A stretch of 64,000 bases of DNA from an uncultured Prochlorococcus sp. (GTDB lineage: Bacteria > Cyanobacteriota > Cyanobacteriia > PCC-6307 > Cyanobiaceae), in NCBI GenBank assembly GCA_902616595.1, contig CACMTJ010000004.1, positions 1-64,000 of the forward strand, in the 5' to 3' direction. A model generated the notes under the pieces. It saw nothing but the letters and a program-made list of their open reading frames with translations. It was not told where the DNA came from and ran no database searches. Position numbers and translations under genes: made by a program. Shown here piece after piece: positions 7,121-16,475 of the stretch (position 1 is its first letter; every line of letters begins with the position of its first letter).

Positions 7121-8665
7121 ATGAAATCTAATAAGGAAAATTTCGATGCAATTATTATCGGTTCAGGAATAGGAGGCTTAGTAACTGCTTCACAATTGGC
7201 GGCGAAAGGAGTTCAAGTATTAGTTCTTGAAAAATATATTATTCCAGGCGGGAGTGGAGGCTCTTTTAAGAGAAAAGGCTATACCTTTGATGTAGGGGCT
7301 TCAATGATTTTTGGATTTGGAGAAAAAGGTTATACAAATTTATTAACTCGGGCTTTGAAAGATGTTAATGAAAAATGCGAAACTATTCCCGATCCTGTTC
7401 AACTGGAATATCACTTACCAAATAATTTTAATATTTCTGTAGATAAAAATTATGAGCAATTTATAAGCAAATTATCAGCTAGTTTCCCCAAGGAAAAAAG
7501 AGGTATCAAGAAATTCTATGATACTTGTGCAACTGTATTTAAATGTTTAGATTCAATGCCTCTTTTATCGATAGAGGATCCAAGTTATCTTTTTAAAGTT
7601 TTCTTTAAATCTCCATTATCCTGTTTAGGGTTAGCTAGATGGTTACCTGCAAATGCAGGAGATGTTGCGAGAAAGTTTATAAAAGATCCTGAACTTCTAA
7701 AATTTATCGATATCGAATGTTTTTGTTGGTCTGTAATGCCAGCTCTAAAAACTCCTATGATTAATGCGGGAATGGTATTTACAGATAGGCATGCTGGGGG
7801 TATAAATTATCCAAAAGGGGGAGTTGGAAAGATAGCAGAGAAGTTTGTTTCTGGTATTGAAAAATTAGGAGGAAAAGTTAGATATAAAGCCAATGTGACT
7901 GAAATCCTTTTAAAGGATGAGAAAGCGGTAGGAGTTAAGCTCTCAAATGGGGAAGAGATATATTCAAATATTATTGTATCCAATTCTACTAGATGGGATA
8001 CATTTGGATTGAAAGATAATAATAGAGGATTGATTTCTAGTAAAAACGTGCCAAAAAGTGAATATAAGTGGTCAGAAACTTATAAACCCTCACCTTCTTT
8101 TGTTTCGATTCACCTCGGAGTAGAAAAAAATCTAATATCCGATAATTTTAATTGTCATCATATAATTCTTGAAAATTGGGATGAATTAGAAAGCGAAAAG
8201 GGAGTTATTTTTGTTTCTATACCTACTTTGCTTGACTCGTCTTTGGCTCCAGAAGGTAAACATATCGTACATGCATTTACTCCTTCATCGATGAGTGAAT
8301 GGGAAGGCCTATCAAGGAAAGAATATTTGCAAAAGAAAGAAAAATATTTTTCTTTTCTTGTTAAACAAATATCAACCATTCTGCCTAATCTTGAACAAAA
8401 TATTGATCATAAGGAAATTGGTACTCCCAAAACTCATAAAAAGTTTCTTGGAAGATATGAAGGAAGTTATGGGCCAATTCCCAGTAAAAAGTTGCTTGGA
8501 CTATTGCCAATGCCTTTCAACACAACAAAAATTCACAACCTTTATTGTGTAGGGGATTCATGCTTCCCTGGCCAGGGCCTAAATGCAGTTGCTTTTAGTG
8601 GATACGCATGCGCTCACAAAATAGGTGCAAAGTTAAACATAAATAGTTTTAAATTGCCCGATTAA
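7121..8665 (+). CDS. crtH: Carotenoid (prolycopene) isomerase
   Basis: CrtISO/CrtH converts poly-cis lycopene to the all-trans form in the plant-type carotenoid pathway. Residues 9-20 (DAIIIGSGIGG) are the dinucleotide fold, and PGGSGGSFKRKGYTFDVGAS near 42-60 is typical of phytoene-desaturase-related isomerases. The C terminus LYCVGDSCFPGQGLNAVAFSG is the second FAD motif seen in CrtISO. At 514 residues it is full length. It follows trmFO by 24 bases with a weak AAGG ribosome site. The lycopene cyclase that uses its product is at the right end of the window. Confidence 0.9.
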   Translation: MKSNKENFDAIIIGSGIGGLVTASQLAAKGVQVLVLEKYIIPGGSGGSFKRKGYTFDVGASMIFGFGEKGYTNLLTRALKDVNEKCETIPDPVQLEYHLPNNFNISVDKNYEQFISKLSASFPKEKRGIKKFYDTCATVFKCLDSMPLLSIEDPSYLFKVFFKSPLSCLGLARWLPANAGDVARKFIKDPELLKFIDIECFCWSVMPALKTPMINAGMVFTDRHAGGINYPKGGVGKIAEKFVSGIEKLGGKVRYKANVTEILLKDEKAVGVKLSNGEEIYSNIIVSNSTRWDTFGLKDNNRGLISSKNVPKSEYKWSETYKPSPSFVSIHLGVEKNLISDNFNCHHIILENWDELESEKGVIFVSIPTLLDSSLAPEGKHIVHAFTPSSMSEWEGLSRKEYLQKKEKYFSFLVKQISTILPNLEQNIDHKEIGTPKTHKKFLGRYEGSYGPIPSKKLLGLLPMPFNTTKIHNLYCVGDSCFPGQGLNAVAFSGYACAHKIGAKLNINSFKLPD

Positions 8666-8680
8666 AAGGATCCTTCTGAA

Positions 8681-9187
8681 ATGATAGAAAAATTTAAAAC
8701 TCTTTTTTTTGTGAAAAGTTCGTTAATTTCTCTTTATTTAGCGCTTACAATTCCTTTACCATTTATTTCAATCGAAAAATTAAAAATCCCCTCTATTATA
8801 GTTTTTGCCCTAGGACTCTATTTGATAATCAATATCACTAGTGATTATGTAGAAACTTGCAGCAACAAAATTTCATACAAAAGTAGCTTTATTTCTAAAT
8901 TCTTAGGGAAAAAAAACTGGGAGATTTCTTGGAAAGATATTAAATTAATCAAATCTTTGCCAACCAGTCAGGGTAGTAAAGTTTATTACTTTAATACTTC
9001 TCAAGGTGATAATTTTCTTGTCCCACAAAGAGTGGAAAACTTTGAAAAATTCTTATTGGTTGTTTCCAGTAATACTGGTATTTCTATTAATGAAATATCT
9101 TATATATCACCACTTTGGACATATAAGTTATTAACTTTACTATCAGTAATGATGATTATTGGTGAACTTTTTGCTTTCCTAAATTAA
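8681..9187 (+). CDS. Conserved membrane protein of unknown function
   Basis: A 168-residue protein with hydrophobic segments at about 12-30, 38-52 and 147-166 and a soluble middle part of about 85 residues containing Trp-rich WEISWKDIKLI. The layout looks like two N-terminal helices, a cytosolic PH-like or beta-rich patch and a C-terminal helix. I do not recognise the family. It starts 16 bases after crtH, so it is probably cotranscribed, and its stop overlaps by four bases with the stop of the opposing regulator gene. Confidence 0.75.
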   Translation: MIEKFKTLFFVKSSLISLYLALTIPLPFISIEKLKIPSIIVFALGLYLIINITSDYVETCSNKISYKSSFISKFLGKKNWEISWKDIKLIKSLPTSQGSKVYYFNTSQGDNFLVPQRVENFEKFLLVVSSNTGISINEISYISPLWTYKLLTLLSVMMIIGELFAFLN

Positions 9188-9921
9188 ATATTATCAATAC
9201 TGAATCTATAACCTTGCTGTCTAACAGTGGTTATTCCACCACCTTCACCTAAGCCTGCCTGTTCCAATTTTCTTCGTAAAGTTAACACCTGAGTATCTAC
9301 AGATCTCGGACCTCCACTGAAAGGCGGCCAAGCCATCCTTAGAAGCTCTTGACGACTTCTAACCATGCCAGGTGGCATAAGTAGCGCGCAAAGTAGTGCA
9401 AACTCTCTAGGGCTTAATTCTACGGGTTTCTCGCTAAGAGTTACTTGCCTTAAAAGAAGATGCACCTCTAGAGGCCCAACTTCAACTTTTTCTTGTAACC
9501 CTATCCTACCCCTTTTTAAAAGAGTTCTACATCTTGCTGCAAGCTCTTCTAATCCAAATGGTTTTCTAAGAACATCATCTGCACCTTCATCTAATAAATT
9601 AACTAATGCTTCAACACCTGATCTTGCAGTTAAAACTATGACAGAGGAGCCCAATTGTTGGGCAAGTCTCATTGCGGTATTCTGCTCGAGGATTTCAGCA
9701 CTAACTAATAAGTCAGGTGACTGTTCTCTGCATAAGTCAACGGCTTCTGCCGCAGTTCCCACTGCTGCGGCTAAATGGCCATCTTGGCGAAGCCTTTGCA
9801 CAAGGACTGTTCTAAGTGTGGGGTGAGGTTCAACAACTAGAACTCTAGAGGGGGTTTGAGAGCTCGTAGGCAATTGTGAACTGCCAGGAGTTGAAGCTAA
9901 GATTTGCTCAGTTGATTGCAT
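9184..9921 (-). CDS. OmpR-family response regulator with degenerate receiver
   Basis: A 245-residue protein: a 25-residue N-terminal extension, a receiver domain at about 26-135, and a winged-helix DNA-binding domain at about 148-243 ending RQQGYRF. The receiver keeps Thr98 and Lys120 but lacks key acids. The usual acidic pair is Glu31-Pro32, and the residue at the phosphoacceptor position is Ala75 (DLLVSAEILE instead of DLVLLDLMLP). So it probably cannot be phosphorylated in the normal way. Phosphorylation-independent OmpR-type regulators, such as NblR of Synechococcus, are known, but I cannot say it is the orthologue. Its base composition is less AT-rich than its neighbours. It is transcribed alone. 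Confidence 0.9.
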   Translation of the reverse strand: MQSTEQILASTPGSSQLPTSSQTPSRVLVVEPHPTLRTVLVQRLRQDGHLAAAVGTAAEAVDLCREQSPDLLVSAEILEQNTAMRLAQQLGSSVIVLTARSGVEALVNLLDEGADDVLRKPFGLEELAARCRTLLKRGRIGLQEKVEVGPLEVHLLLRQVTLSEKPVELSPREFALLCALLMPPGMVRSRQELLRMAWPPFSGGPRSVDTQVLTLRRKLEQAGLGEGGGITTVRQQGYRFSIDNI

Positions 9922-10007
9922 TCTTAATTACTATTTGGCCGGGCAATTTTTAATCATCCTTAATAAGGTATAACAAATGCAAAAAAAAAATCAGAATCTA
10001 TCGAATT

Positions 10008-10277
10008 ATGACATCATTTGAAAATCCCAAAGCAATTCGTCATTTTCAATCAATTTGCGATAGTTGCCAGGACTTAGTTACTCGTTTTCATACGCCATCT
10101 GATCTTAAATTATATAGCGATGGTTATCTCCAAGCCCTTAGAAATTGCAATGGTTTAGAGCAAAAGGATCAAGAGAAATTAGAAAGATTAATTGAGAGAT
10201 GGATTTTAGATCCGTCAAGTTTTATTGATCCTGATGGAGATGGGAATAAAGGTTTTTTTGATAAAAAAAGAATTTAA
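10008..10277 (+). CDS. Conserved small protein with an EF-hand-like loop
   Basis: An 89-residue soluble protein that I do not recognise. It is mostly helical in appearance, with two Cys residues near 17-20 and a C-terminal DPDGDGNKGFFD. That stretch has Asp at EF-hand loop positions 1, 3 and 5, Gly at 6 and Asp at 12, though position 8 is Lys instead of a hydrophobic residue. Calcium binding is therefore possible but unproven. It is divergent from the response regulator with an 86-base gap between them. Confidence 0.7.
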   Translation: MTSFENPKAIRHFQSICDSCQDLVTRFHTPSDLKLYSDGYLQALRNCNGLEQKDQEKLERLIERWILDPSSFIDPDGDGNKGFFDKKRI

Positions 10278-10325
10278 AATATTAATTTTTATTAAATAAT
10301 TCAGTATTTATACTTACTAATTGTC

Positions 10326-10649
10326 TTAAGACGCTAATTCAATTTCTATTTTTTCTTTAAGAGATCCAGAGTTGTACATCTCAATAAGAATGTCTGATCC
10401 ACCAAGAAATTCTCCTTTTAAGTAAACTTGTGGAATTGTTGGCCAATCTGAATATTCTTTGATACCTTCTCGTATTTCGAAATCACTTAAAACATCAAAC
10501 GTACCAAATTCTACCCCTAAAGAATTTAGTATTTGAACTACATTATTGGAAAAACCGCATTGAGGCATTAATTTTGTCCCTTTCATGAAAACCATCACTG
10601 GATTAGATTCAATCAGTTTTTGTATTTTATCTTTTGTTAAGTTGTCCAT
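10326..10649 (-). CDS. grxD: Monothiol CGFS glutaredoxin
   Basis: A 107-residue Grx4/GrxD-type glutaredoxin. CGFS at residues 31-34 is the monothiol active site that binds a bridging [2Fe-2S] cluster with glutathione, and [19 protein letters not shown] carries the cis-Pro and glutathione site. These proteins carry iron-sulfur clusters and sense iron status, usually with a BolA partner. The bolA gene is directly upstream with a 3-base gap, so the two are almost certainly cotranscribed. The length is normal for a single-domain enzyme. Confidence 0.95.
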   Translation of the reverse strand: MDNLTKDKIQKLIESNPVMVFMKGTKLMPQCGFSNNVVQILNSLGVEFGTFDVLSDFEIREGIKEYSDWPTIPQVYLKGEFLGGSDILIEMYNSGSLKEKIEIELAS

Positions 10650-10652
10650 AAT

Positions 10653-10883
10653 TCAATTTGGAGTTTCTGTTTTTAATGCCAGTGCATGGATAGCCTCTGA
10701 AGCCAATTCTTCCTTCAAAGCAGAATATACCAGCTGGTGTTGTTTAACTAATGATAATCCATTGAATTCGGATGCAATTACAGTTACTTGCAAATGATCA
10801 TTTCCTTTGAGGTTTTCAACAAAAACTTGGGAACTTGGGATTTTTTTAGTGATTAATTTAATAACTTCTGTTTTCGTAATCAT
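10653..10883 (-). CDS. bolA: BolA-family protein
   Basis: A 76-residue BolA-like protein. The conserved LKGNDHLQVTVIASEFNGLS and KQHQLVYSAL segments match the BolA alpha/beta fold, in which the His and the following loop coordinate a shared iron-sulfur cluster with CGFS glutaredoxin. It is the upstream partner of the glutaredoxin gene, three bases away. The likely role is iron-sulfur trafficking or iron sensing, known for the Grx-BolA pair in other organisms. Confidence 0.92.
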   Translation of the reverse strand: MITKTEVIKLITKKIPSSQVFVENLKGNDHLQVTVIASEFNGLSLVKQHQLVYSALKEELASEAIHALALKTETPN

Positions 10884-10895
10884 AGTAAATTTTAA

Positions 10896-11423
10896 TCAAC
10901 CTTTGAATTTTGTCTCAACAAATCCTAGCTGGATCAATCTTTCATAAGCTTCTTTGCCTTCTGAGCTATTAGGCGACATTATTCTAATTGTTTCAACAAG
11001 TAAGGGTACTGCAACTTCAGGCTTTTCAGTTTTAATATATAAAAAGGCTAATCTCTCATTTGATTCTGCCAAAATTTGTAACGTTTGCTTACCTTTCCTT
11101 TGCATTTCATTTGGTATTCTTGCATCAATTCCTTTGAAAGATGAATTTAGATCAGAATAAAAAGACGCAAGTTGCTTTGCTAATTTTCTAGCGTCTAAAT
11201 AAAAATCCTTAGCTTTTTCAAAATCCCCGTTTTTAATATATTTATCACCTTCTCTTATAAAATATTTAACGTTTGAGATGGAAAGATTTTTACTCTCATT
11301 TGAGAGTACTCTGAATTCTTCTGGATTATTTATTTCTGCATTAACTTCATTTTTGTAAGGGCCATTTCCAAAAAATATAAATAAAATTGGTATCAATTTT
11401 AAGAATTTCATTTTCTTTTTCAA
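10896..11423 (-). CDS. Secreted TPR-like protein of unknown function
   Basis: A 175-residue protein with an N-terminal hydrophobic segment (about 7-20), probably an uncleaved anchor or a signal peptide. The rest is helical and includes two TPR-like units, YIKNGDFEKAKDFYLDARKLAK near 57-78 and YIKTEKPEVAVPLLVETIRI near 127-147. It likely works as a small periplasmic or lumenal scaffold. It is 12 bases upstream of bolA and may belong to the same transcript. I do not recognise a named family. Confidence 0.75.
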   Translation of the reverse strand: MKKKMKFLKLIPILFIFFGNGPYKNEVNAEINNPEEFRVLSNESKNLSISNVKYFIREGDKYIKNGDFEKAKDFYLDARKLAKQLASFYSDLNSSFKGIDARIPNEMQRKGKQTLQILAESNERLAFLYIKTEKPEVAVPLLVETIRIMSPNSSEGKEAYERLIQLGFVETKFKG

Positions 11424-11454
11424 TCATTAAAATTCATAGTAACTTATTGCAGAT

Positions 11455-12129
11455 TCATCTACCTACATTTTTTAATGCTTTTTCTTCCTCTTGAGTCATT
11501 TTTTCATTAAGAAATTTATTAAAGTCCTTGATAGTAAAGTTTGAATAATTATTAATTGGTATTGGTTTTCCAAAGGATAAACAAAATTCGCCTCTAAAGT
11601 TCGGAGGTATTTTGCTGTAAGCAATTCCAATTGGAATAATACTAATAGAGGTAGTTTTTTTGGCAGCTAATCTAGCTAATCTATATAGTCCTTCTTTGAG
11701 AACTAATTTTTTTCCGTATCTATTAATCTTTCCTTCAGGGAAAACAACTAGTTGTTCCTTTTTTTCTACAAGATCAATAGCATATCTCAACGCTGAGAGA
11801 GATGGCGATAATTGATTTATCGAAAAACATCCAAGTCTTTTTAAAAACCAACCTTGTATTCCTCTCATTTCGGATTTAGTAACCATAAATCTACAATCCT
11901 TTTTTGTTATCCTTCTACCCATTGCCATTGTGAGTATTAAGCCGTCCCATCTTGATCTGTGGGTTGGAGCCAAAATGATAGAGGAATTTATTGGAATTGA
12001 AAAACCATTATTTAATATTTTCTTTTTTCTAAAAAAGAACCTCAAAACAATGTCTTGGGTAACGAACATTGCAAAAAATCCCAATACAGGGTTAATTTCA
12101 TGCCAAATATCGAGTGATTTCTTTTTCAA
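11455..12129 (-). CDS. plsC: 1-acylglycerol-3-phosphate acyltransferase (PlsC-like)
   Basis: PlsC-type enzymes transfer a second acyl chain to lysophosphatidic acid at the membrane. The catalytic HX4D motif is His57-RSRW-Asp62, and FPEG at 130-133 is the phosphate-binding motif. A hydrophobic segment at about 15-33 fits membrane attachment. The 224 residues are close to the family's normal length. Which acyl acceptor it uses cannot be told, and cyanobacteria have several paralogues. It is divergent from pdxJ. Confidence 0.88.
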   Translation of the reverse strand: MKKKSLDIWHEINPVLGFFAMFVTQDIVLRFFFRKKKILNNGFSIPINSSIILAPTHRSRWDGLILTMAMGRRITKKDCRFMVTKSEMRGIQGWFLKRLGCFSINQLSPSLSALRYAIDLVEKKEQLVVFPEGKINRYGKKLVLKEGLYRLARLAAKKTTSISIIPIGIAYSKIPPNFRGEFCLSFGKPIPINNYSNFTIKDFNKFLNEKMTQEEEKALKNVGR

Positions 12130-12229
12130 CTTCTATTAACTATATATTAATAATTTAAGTGTTTGCCTTTTTTTATTAGCTATCATTGGGCGGTTACTAG
12201 ATTGTCTAGAAACTAAGACTTTTTAAATT

Positions 12230-12946
12230 ATGGCTACTTTAGGAGTAAACATTGATCATATTGCAAACGTAAGGCAAGCAAGGAAAACTGTGGAGCCTGA
12301 CCCTGTACAATTCGCTTTTTTAGCTGAATTAGGAGGCGCAGACTCCATAACAGTTCATCTGAGAGAAGATAGAAGACACATACAAGATAGAGACGTATTC
12401 CTTCTAAAAGAGACTATAAAAACAAAACTCAATTTAGAGATGGCTGCTACAGAAGAAATGTTAGAAATTGCTAAAAAAATTCTTCCCGATTATGTAACGC
12501 TTGTACCTGAGAAAAGAGAGGAAGTTACTACTGAAGGAGGATTGGATGTAAAAAGTAATGTGAAATACCTTAAGAATTTTGTTGGAAATTTAAAAGATTC
12601 AAATATTGAAGTAAGTGCATTTATTGATCCTCATGGTGACCAGATAAATTTTTCCAAAGAAATAGGGTTTAACTTTATAGAATTACATACAGGAAAATAT
12701 GCAGAACTATCGGGATCTAAGCAGTATAAAGAGCTTCAAAGGATTAATGAGTCTGCACATTTAGCAAATGACCTAGGATTAATTGTTAATGCTGGTCATG
12801 GCCTTAACTACAATAATGTTGAAAAAATTGCATCAATTAACAATATGAACGAGTTAAACATAGGTCATAGTATTGTTGCAAGGGCTTTAGCGATAGGATT
12901 AGAAAAGTCTGTACGTGAAATGAAGTCCCTTATTACATCAATTTAA
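12230..12946 (+). CDS. pdxJ: Pyridoxine 5'-phosphate synthase
   Basis: PdxJ condenses 1-deoxyxylulose 5-phosphate with 3-amino-2-oxopropyl phosphate to give pyridoxine 5'-phosphate, in the DXP-dependent vitamin B6 route. The N terminus [13 protein letters not shown] is the signature, followed by [21 protein letters not shown] and [14 protein letters not shown], all landmarks of the TIM barrel. At 238 residues it is full length. It leads a short plus-strand run into ycf54 with an 8-base gap. Confidence 0.96.
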   Translation: MATLGVNIDHIANVRQARKTVEPDPVQFAFLAELGGADSITVHLREDRRHIQDRDVFLLKETIKTKLNLEMAATEEMLEIAKKILPDYVTLVPEKREEVTTEGGLDVKSNVKYLKNFVGNLKDSNIEVSAFIDPHGDQINFSKEIGFNFIELHTGKYAELSGSKQYKELQRINESAHLANDLGLIVNAGHGLNYNNVEKIASINNMNELNIGHSIVARALAIGLEKSVREMKSLITSI

Positions 12947-12954
12947 ATTTCAAA

Positions 12955-13272
12955 ATGACAACATATTATTTTGTAGCGGCAAGTGAAAAGTTTTTAACAG
13001 TTGAAGAACCAATTGAGGAGATTTTGAAAGAGAGGATTAGAAACTATAAAGAGAACAATAAAGAAATAGATTTCTGGCTTTTAAAAAATCCATCATTCTT
13101 GAAAACCACCCAATTTGTTGATCTAAAAGCAAAGATTCCATCTCCCCCAGCAGCTATTTTATCGACGGATAAAAAATTCATAACTTTCTTAAAGCTGCGT
13201 TTAGAGTTTGTTGCTGTTGGGGAATTCGAATGTCCTAATGCAGAAATAATTGATCCATTTAAAGTTGAGTAA
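12955..13272 (+). CDS. ycf54: Ycf54, Mg-protoporphyrin monomethylester cyclase factor
   Basis: A 105-residue protein starting MTTYYFVAASEKFLTVEEP, which is the well-conserved start of Ycf54. It also has NNKEIDFWLLKNPSFL and SPPAAILSTDKKFITFLKLR. Ycf54 is needed for the aerobic oxidative cyclase that makes the fifth ring of chlorophyll, as an assembly or stability factor of AcsF. The length is normal. It starts eight bases after pdxJ, with no clear ribosome site. Confidence 0.93.
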   Translation: MTTYYFVAASEKFLTVEEPIEEILKERIRNYKENNKEIDFWLLKNPSFLKTTQFVDLKAKIPSPPAAILSTDKKFITFLKLRLEFVAVGEFECPNAEIIDPFKVE

Positions 13273-13289
13273 TATAACCATTTAGTAAA

Positions 13290-16200
13290 TTGCTCAATCT
13301 TTATAAGTCAAATAAAATTGAAGTAATTAGTGAGCTGTTAGCAGAGGAATTGAAAATATGTCCTCCGCCTATAAATGAGAAATTAGAAATAGTAGTCCCC
13401 AATTACTTTTTGGGAAATTGGTTACGTGAACAAATAACTATAAAAAACAAAATAAGTGCTCTTTATGAATTAAAGACAATATCAACGTATACCGAATCTT
13501 TATTGACAAATTTTTTCCCTGGAATTGATATGAGCGCATGGAATTTTGAGTCAATTAAATGGGGCATTATTGATTCCTTGCAAGAATTAAATAGCTTTAA
13601 AGAATCATTTCCGCTTAGAAATTGGATTAATAAATATTTGGATAATAAAAAGACAATTGATGGAGACATATATAATCTGACAAAAAAGATCACGAATAAT
13701 TTTATTGATTATCTGATTTTTAGACCTGAAATGATTGCTCAATGGAATAGATATGAAATTAATTCATCTAATCTATTTAAGAATTTAAACTCAGATCAAT
13801 TATGGCAACCTATTTTATATAAATTATTAGAGGAAAAGATATCTGAAAAGCCATCATGTTTATACATGATTGAAGTAATAAAGAATTTAAGGAAAATTAA
13901 AAACGTTCAATTTCAAGTACCAAATCAAATTTATATTTTTTCAGATAATAACTTATCTAAACTACATATTAATTTTTATTCAGAACTTTCAAAATTTATT
14001 AAGGTAAATTTGTATTTATTATCTCCTGGAGAAGATTTATGGAATAGAGTAAATTGTCTTGAAGGTGAGTTGGAATTTGATGACAATGAAAGTAAATTGA
14101 ATTTAAATAATACAAATATAGAGAAAATATTTGGTAATTTTGGAGCAAACTTTCAGAAATTAATTGATGAAAATATTTATACAGAAGGTATAAATTTAAA
14201 AAATAATCTTATTTATCTCGATCCAACAACTGATTTTCATAATAAGAAAGATATTCCTCTTCTTAATCAAATACAAAAAAGACTAATTGATAATAATAGC
14301 GTTGATTTTATAGTAAATGAAAGGGATGATTCAATATTACTTTGTGAGCATTTTAATCAGAATAGTCAATTTGAATATTTAAGAAATAAAATTATAGAAA
14401 TAATCAATTCTTGCAAGAATATTAAATATAGTGATATTGCTGTTTTATCTCCACAAACTAATTTAATTAAACCTTATCTAAGGTACATCTTTAATAATGA
14501 GTTAATTAATGGTGAAAAGATACCTTATTTTTTTATTGATGATGATAATCATGACTCTTCAGGCATTTATGAATTTCTAATTGATATCACTGAAATAGCA
14601 AGTGAAAAAATTACACTTGAAAAAATAGATTATATTCTTTCGAAAAAAGTAACTCAGAACATTTTTGATTTTAATATTACTGAGAAGGATGAAATTATTT
14701 TCTTGCTTACCCAAGTAGGGTTTCATTGGGGATTAGATGATAAAGAAAGATTAGGTGAAGAGAAAAATACTCTAGATTGGTGTATAAATAGAATTACTTT
14801 AGGCTTAATTTATGACAAAGAATTTAATTTAAGTACTTTTAATTTAAAACCATTTAGCCATAAAAATATAAGTTTGGATTTGAATAAATGGGTTAAAATA
14901 TTAATTCATTTAAAAAAATATATTAATTTGATAAGGGGATCTTTTTCTTACTCGAATTGGGTTGAAAAGATCAAGTTTATATTAAAAAGTATTTCTGATT
15001 CTAATGCAAATTTTAATTTAGAAATAAGTGAAATAAATAGAATTCTTGATAATCACGCAATACCTTTAATACCTGATGATCTTATCTTGTTAAAAGTTTT
15101 TAAAGAGATATTAATTTCTTGCATAAATAAAGCTAAATATCAAAGCAAATCACGAGTCAACAAGATCCTAGTGAGTGATATTGAGAATTCAAGGCATATT
15201 CCACATAAGGTTATCTTCCTAATAGACATGAATAGTGTTAATTATCCAAAATTACCAAAGAGTGAAAACATTAATTTATTAAAAAACAAATATCATTTGG
15301 GTGATCCATCTGTTTTTGAAAGAGAGAAATATGCATTCCTGGAGTTGTTAATTGCCTGCAGAGATAAATTTATAGTTACTTGGGTAAAAAATGATAAAGA
15401 AAATAAAAAATTAGATATTTCTTTTCCTATAAAAGAGTTAATTTCTTTTTTTGATAGTTTCTTAAACCAAAGCCAAAGAGAACTAATAATTAAAGATTCT
15501 GATTTAAATAAAAATGAAATAATTGATCTTGATAAATCTAAGATTGTTAAAAGTAATTATTCTTTAATAGAAGATATAAATTGGAATGAAAAAAAATCTG
15601 ATATTAAAAATTACAAATTATCTGAATTGATTTATTGGTTAAAGAATCCACAAAAATATTGGCTTAATAAAAACAATATTTATCCCAAGGAAATATTTAT
15701 TCATCATCCAGACGAGGAGTATGTGAGCAATCTGCAAAAGTCGCAACTAATTACAAAAATAATCCATCAAGTAGATATTGATAATTATAATATTATTGAT
15801 GATTTAAATGAATTAAATATTAATGATAAATTGGTTGAAAATGGTATTATTATTCCCAAAAATAGTATTTTTACAAAAGAAAAAGAAATCAAAGACTTAT
15901 TAAGCAGTCTATCTGCAAGTTTGAGTCAACATAATAAGATTAATAAAATCTATGTTAAGTTAAATGCCAATAAAGAAGAATATTTAATCGCTGATGACAC
16001 CGTAATTGAATTAATTAATTCGAAGTTAAGTTTAAGTCGTTTGACTGAGGCTTGGATAAAATTACTCTTTATTTCTTCTTTAAAGAGAAATATAAAAAGG
16101 ACTAAAGTAATTTTTAGAACAGAAAATAATTATAAATCGCAAATTATACAATCACCAGGAGCAACTGAATCAAATCTAATTTTGGAGGAGTACATAAATA

Positions 16201-16472
16201 TTTTTAAAAATTATTCTGAAAAGTGTTTACCTCTTCCTCCAGAAAGTGCATATAAATATGTAGAAGCAAAAATAAAATCAAAAAATGAAAAAAAAGCTTT
16301 TACAGATAAATGGATTGGTAATAAAAATTTTTCTAAAGGAGAAAGAGATAATATCGAAATGAAAATGTGTTTTGGTAATGAAAAAGAACCAGATTTCTTT
16401 CTTGGAAATAATAAATTTGATCAATTATCATACAGATTATTTGGTCCTCTAATTAAAGCATTAAAGAAATAA
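13290..16472 (+). CDS. recC: Exodeoxyribonuclease V, RecC subunit
   Basis: A 1060-residue RecC-like protein. RecC holds RecB and RecD together, splits the duplex and reads Chi during repair of double-strand breaks. N-terminal landmarks are LEIVVPNYFLGNWLREQI and, later, YSDIAVLSPQ and FYSELSKF, arranged as in the inactive helicase-like domains of RecC. The degenerate nuclease-like C-terminal part is visible but divergent. The start is TTG at 13290, 18 bases after ycf54; no ATG lies nearby in frame. The sequence is very Asn/Lys/Ile-rich. recB and recD follow, which supports the call. Confidence 0.88.
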   Translation: MLNLYKSNKIEVISELLAEELKICPPPINEKLEIVVPNYFLGNWLREQITIKNKISALYELKTISTYTESLLTNFFPGIDMSAWNFESIKWGIIDSLQELNSFKESFPLRNWINKYLDNKKTIDGDIYNLTKKITNNFIDYLIFRPEMIAQWNRYEINSSNLFKNLNSDQLWQPILYKLLEEKISEKPSCLYMIEVIKNLRKIKNVQFQVPNQIYIFSDNNLSKLHINFYSELSKFIKVNLYLLSPGEDLWNRVNCLEGELEFDDNESKLNLNNTNIEKIFGNFGANFQKLIDENIYTEGINLKNNLIYLDPTTDFHNKKDIPLLNQIQKRLIDNNSVDFIVNERDDSILLCEHFNQNSQFEYLRNKIIEIINSCKNIKYSDIAVLSPQTNLIKPYLRYIFNNELINGEKIPYFFIDDDNHDSSGIYEFLIDITEIASEKITLEKIDYILSKKVTQNIFDFNITEKDEIIFLLTQVGFHWGLDDKERLGEEKNTLDWCINRITLGLIYDKEFNLSTFNLKPFSHKNISLDLNKWVKILIHLKKYINLIRGSFSYSNWVEKIKFILKSISDSNANFNLEISEINRILDNHAIPLIPDDLILLKVFKEILISCINKAKYQSKSRVNKILVSDIENSRHIPHKVIFLIDMNSVNYPKLPKSENINLLKNKYHLGDPSVFEREKYAFLELLIACRDKFIVTWVKNDKENKKLDISFPIKELISFFDSFLNQSQRELIIKDSDLNKNEIIDLDKSKIVKSNYSLIEDINWNEKKSDIKNYKLSELIYWLKNPQKYWLNKNNIYPKEIFIHHPDEEYVSNLQKSQLITKIIHQVDIDNYNIIDDLNELNINDKLVENGIIIPKNSIFTKEKEIKDLLSSLSASLSQHNKINKIYVKLNANKEEYLIADDTVIELINSKLSLSRLTEAWIKLLFISSLKRNIKRTKVIFRTENNYKSQIIQSPGATESNLILEEYINIFKNYSEKCLPLPPESAYKYVEAKIKSKNEKKAFTDKWIGNKNFSKGERDNIEMKMCFGNEKEPDFFLGNNKFDQLSYRLFGPLIKALKK

Positions 16473-16475
16473 AAA

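Noticed and set aside
9365..9826. 153-codon plus-strand frame opposite the response regulator
   Set aside because: The regulator has clear receiver and winged-helix motifs; the opposite frame has none and lacks a ribosome site.
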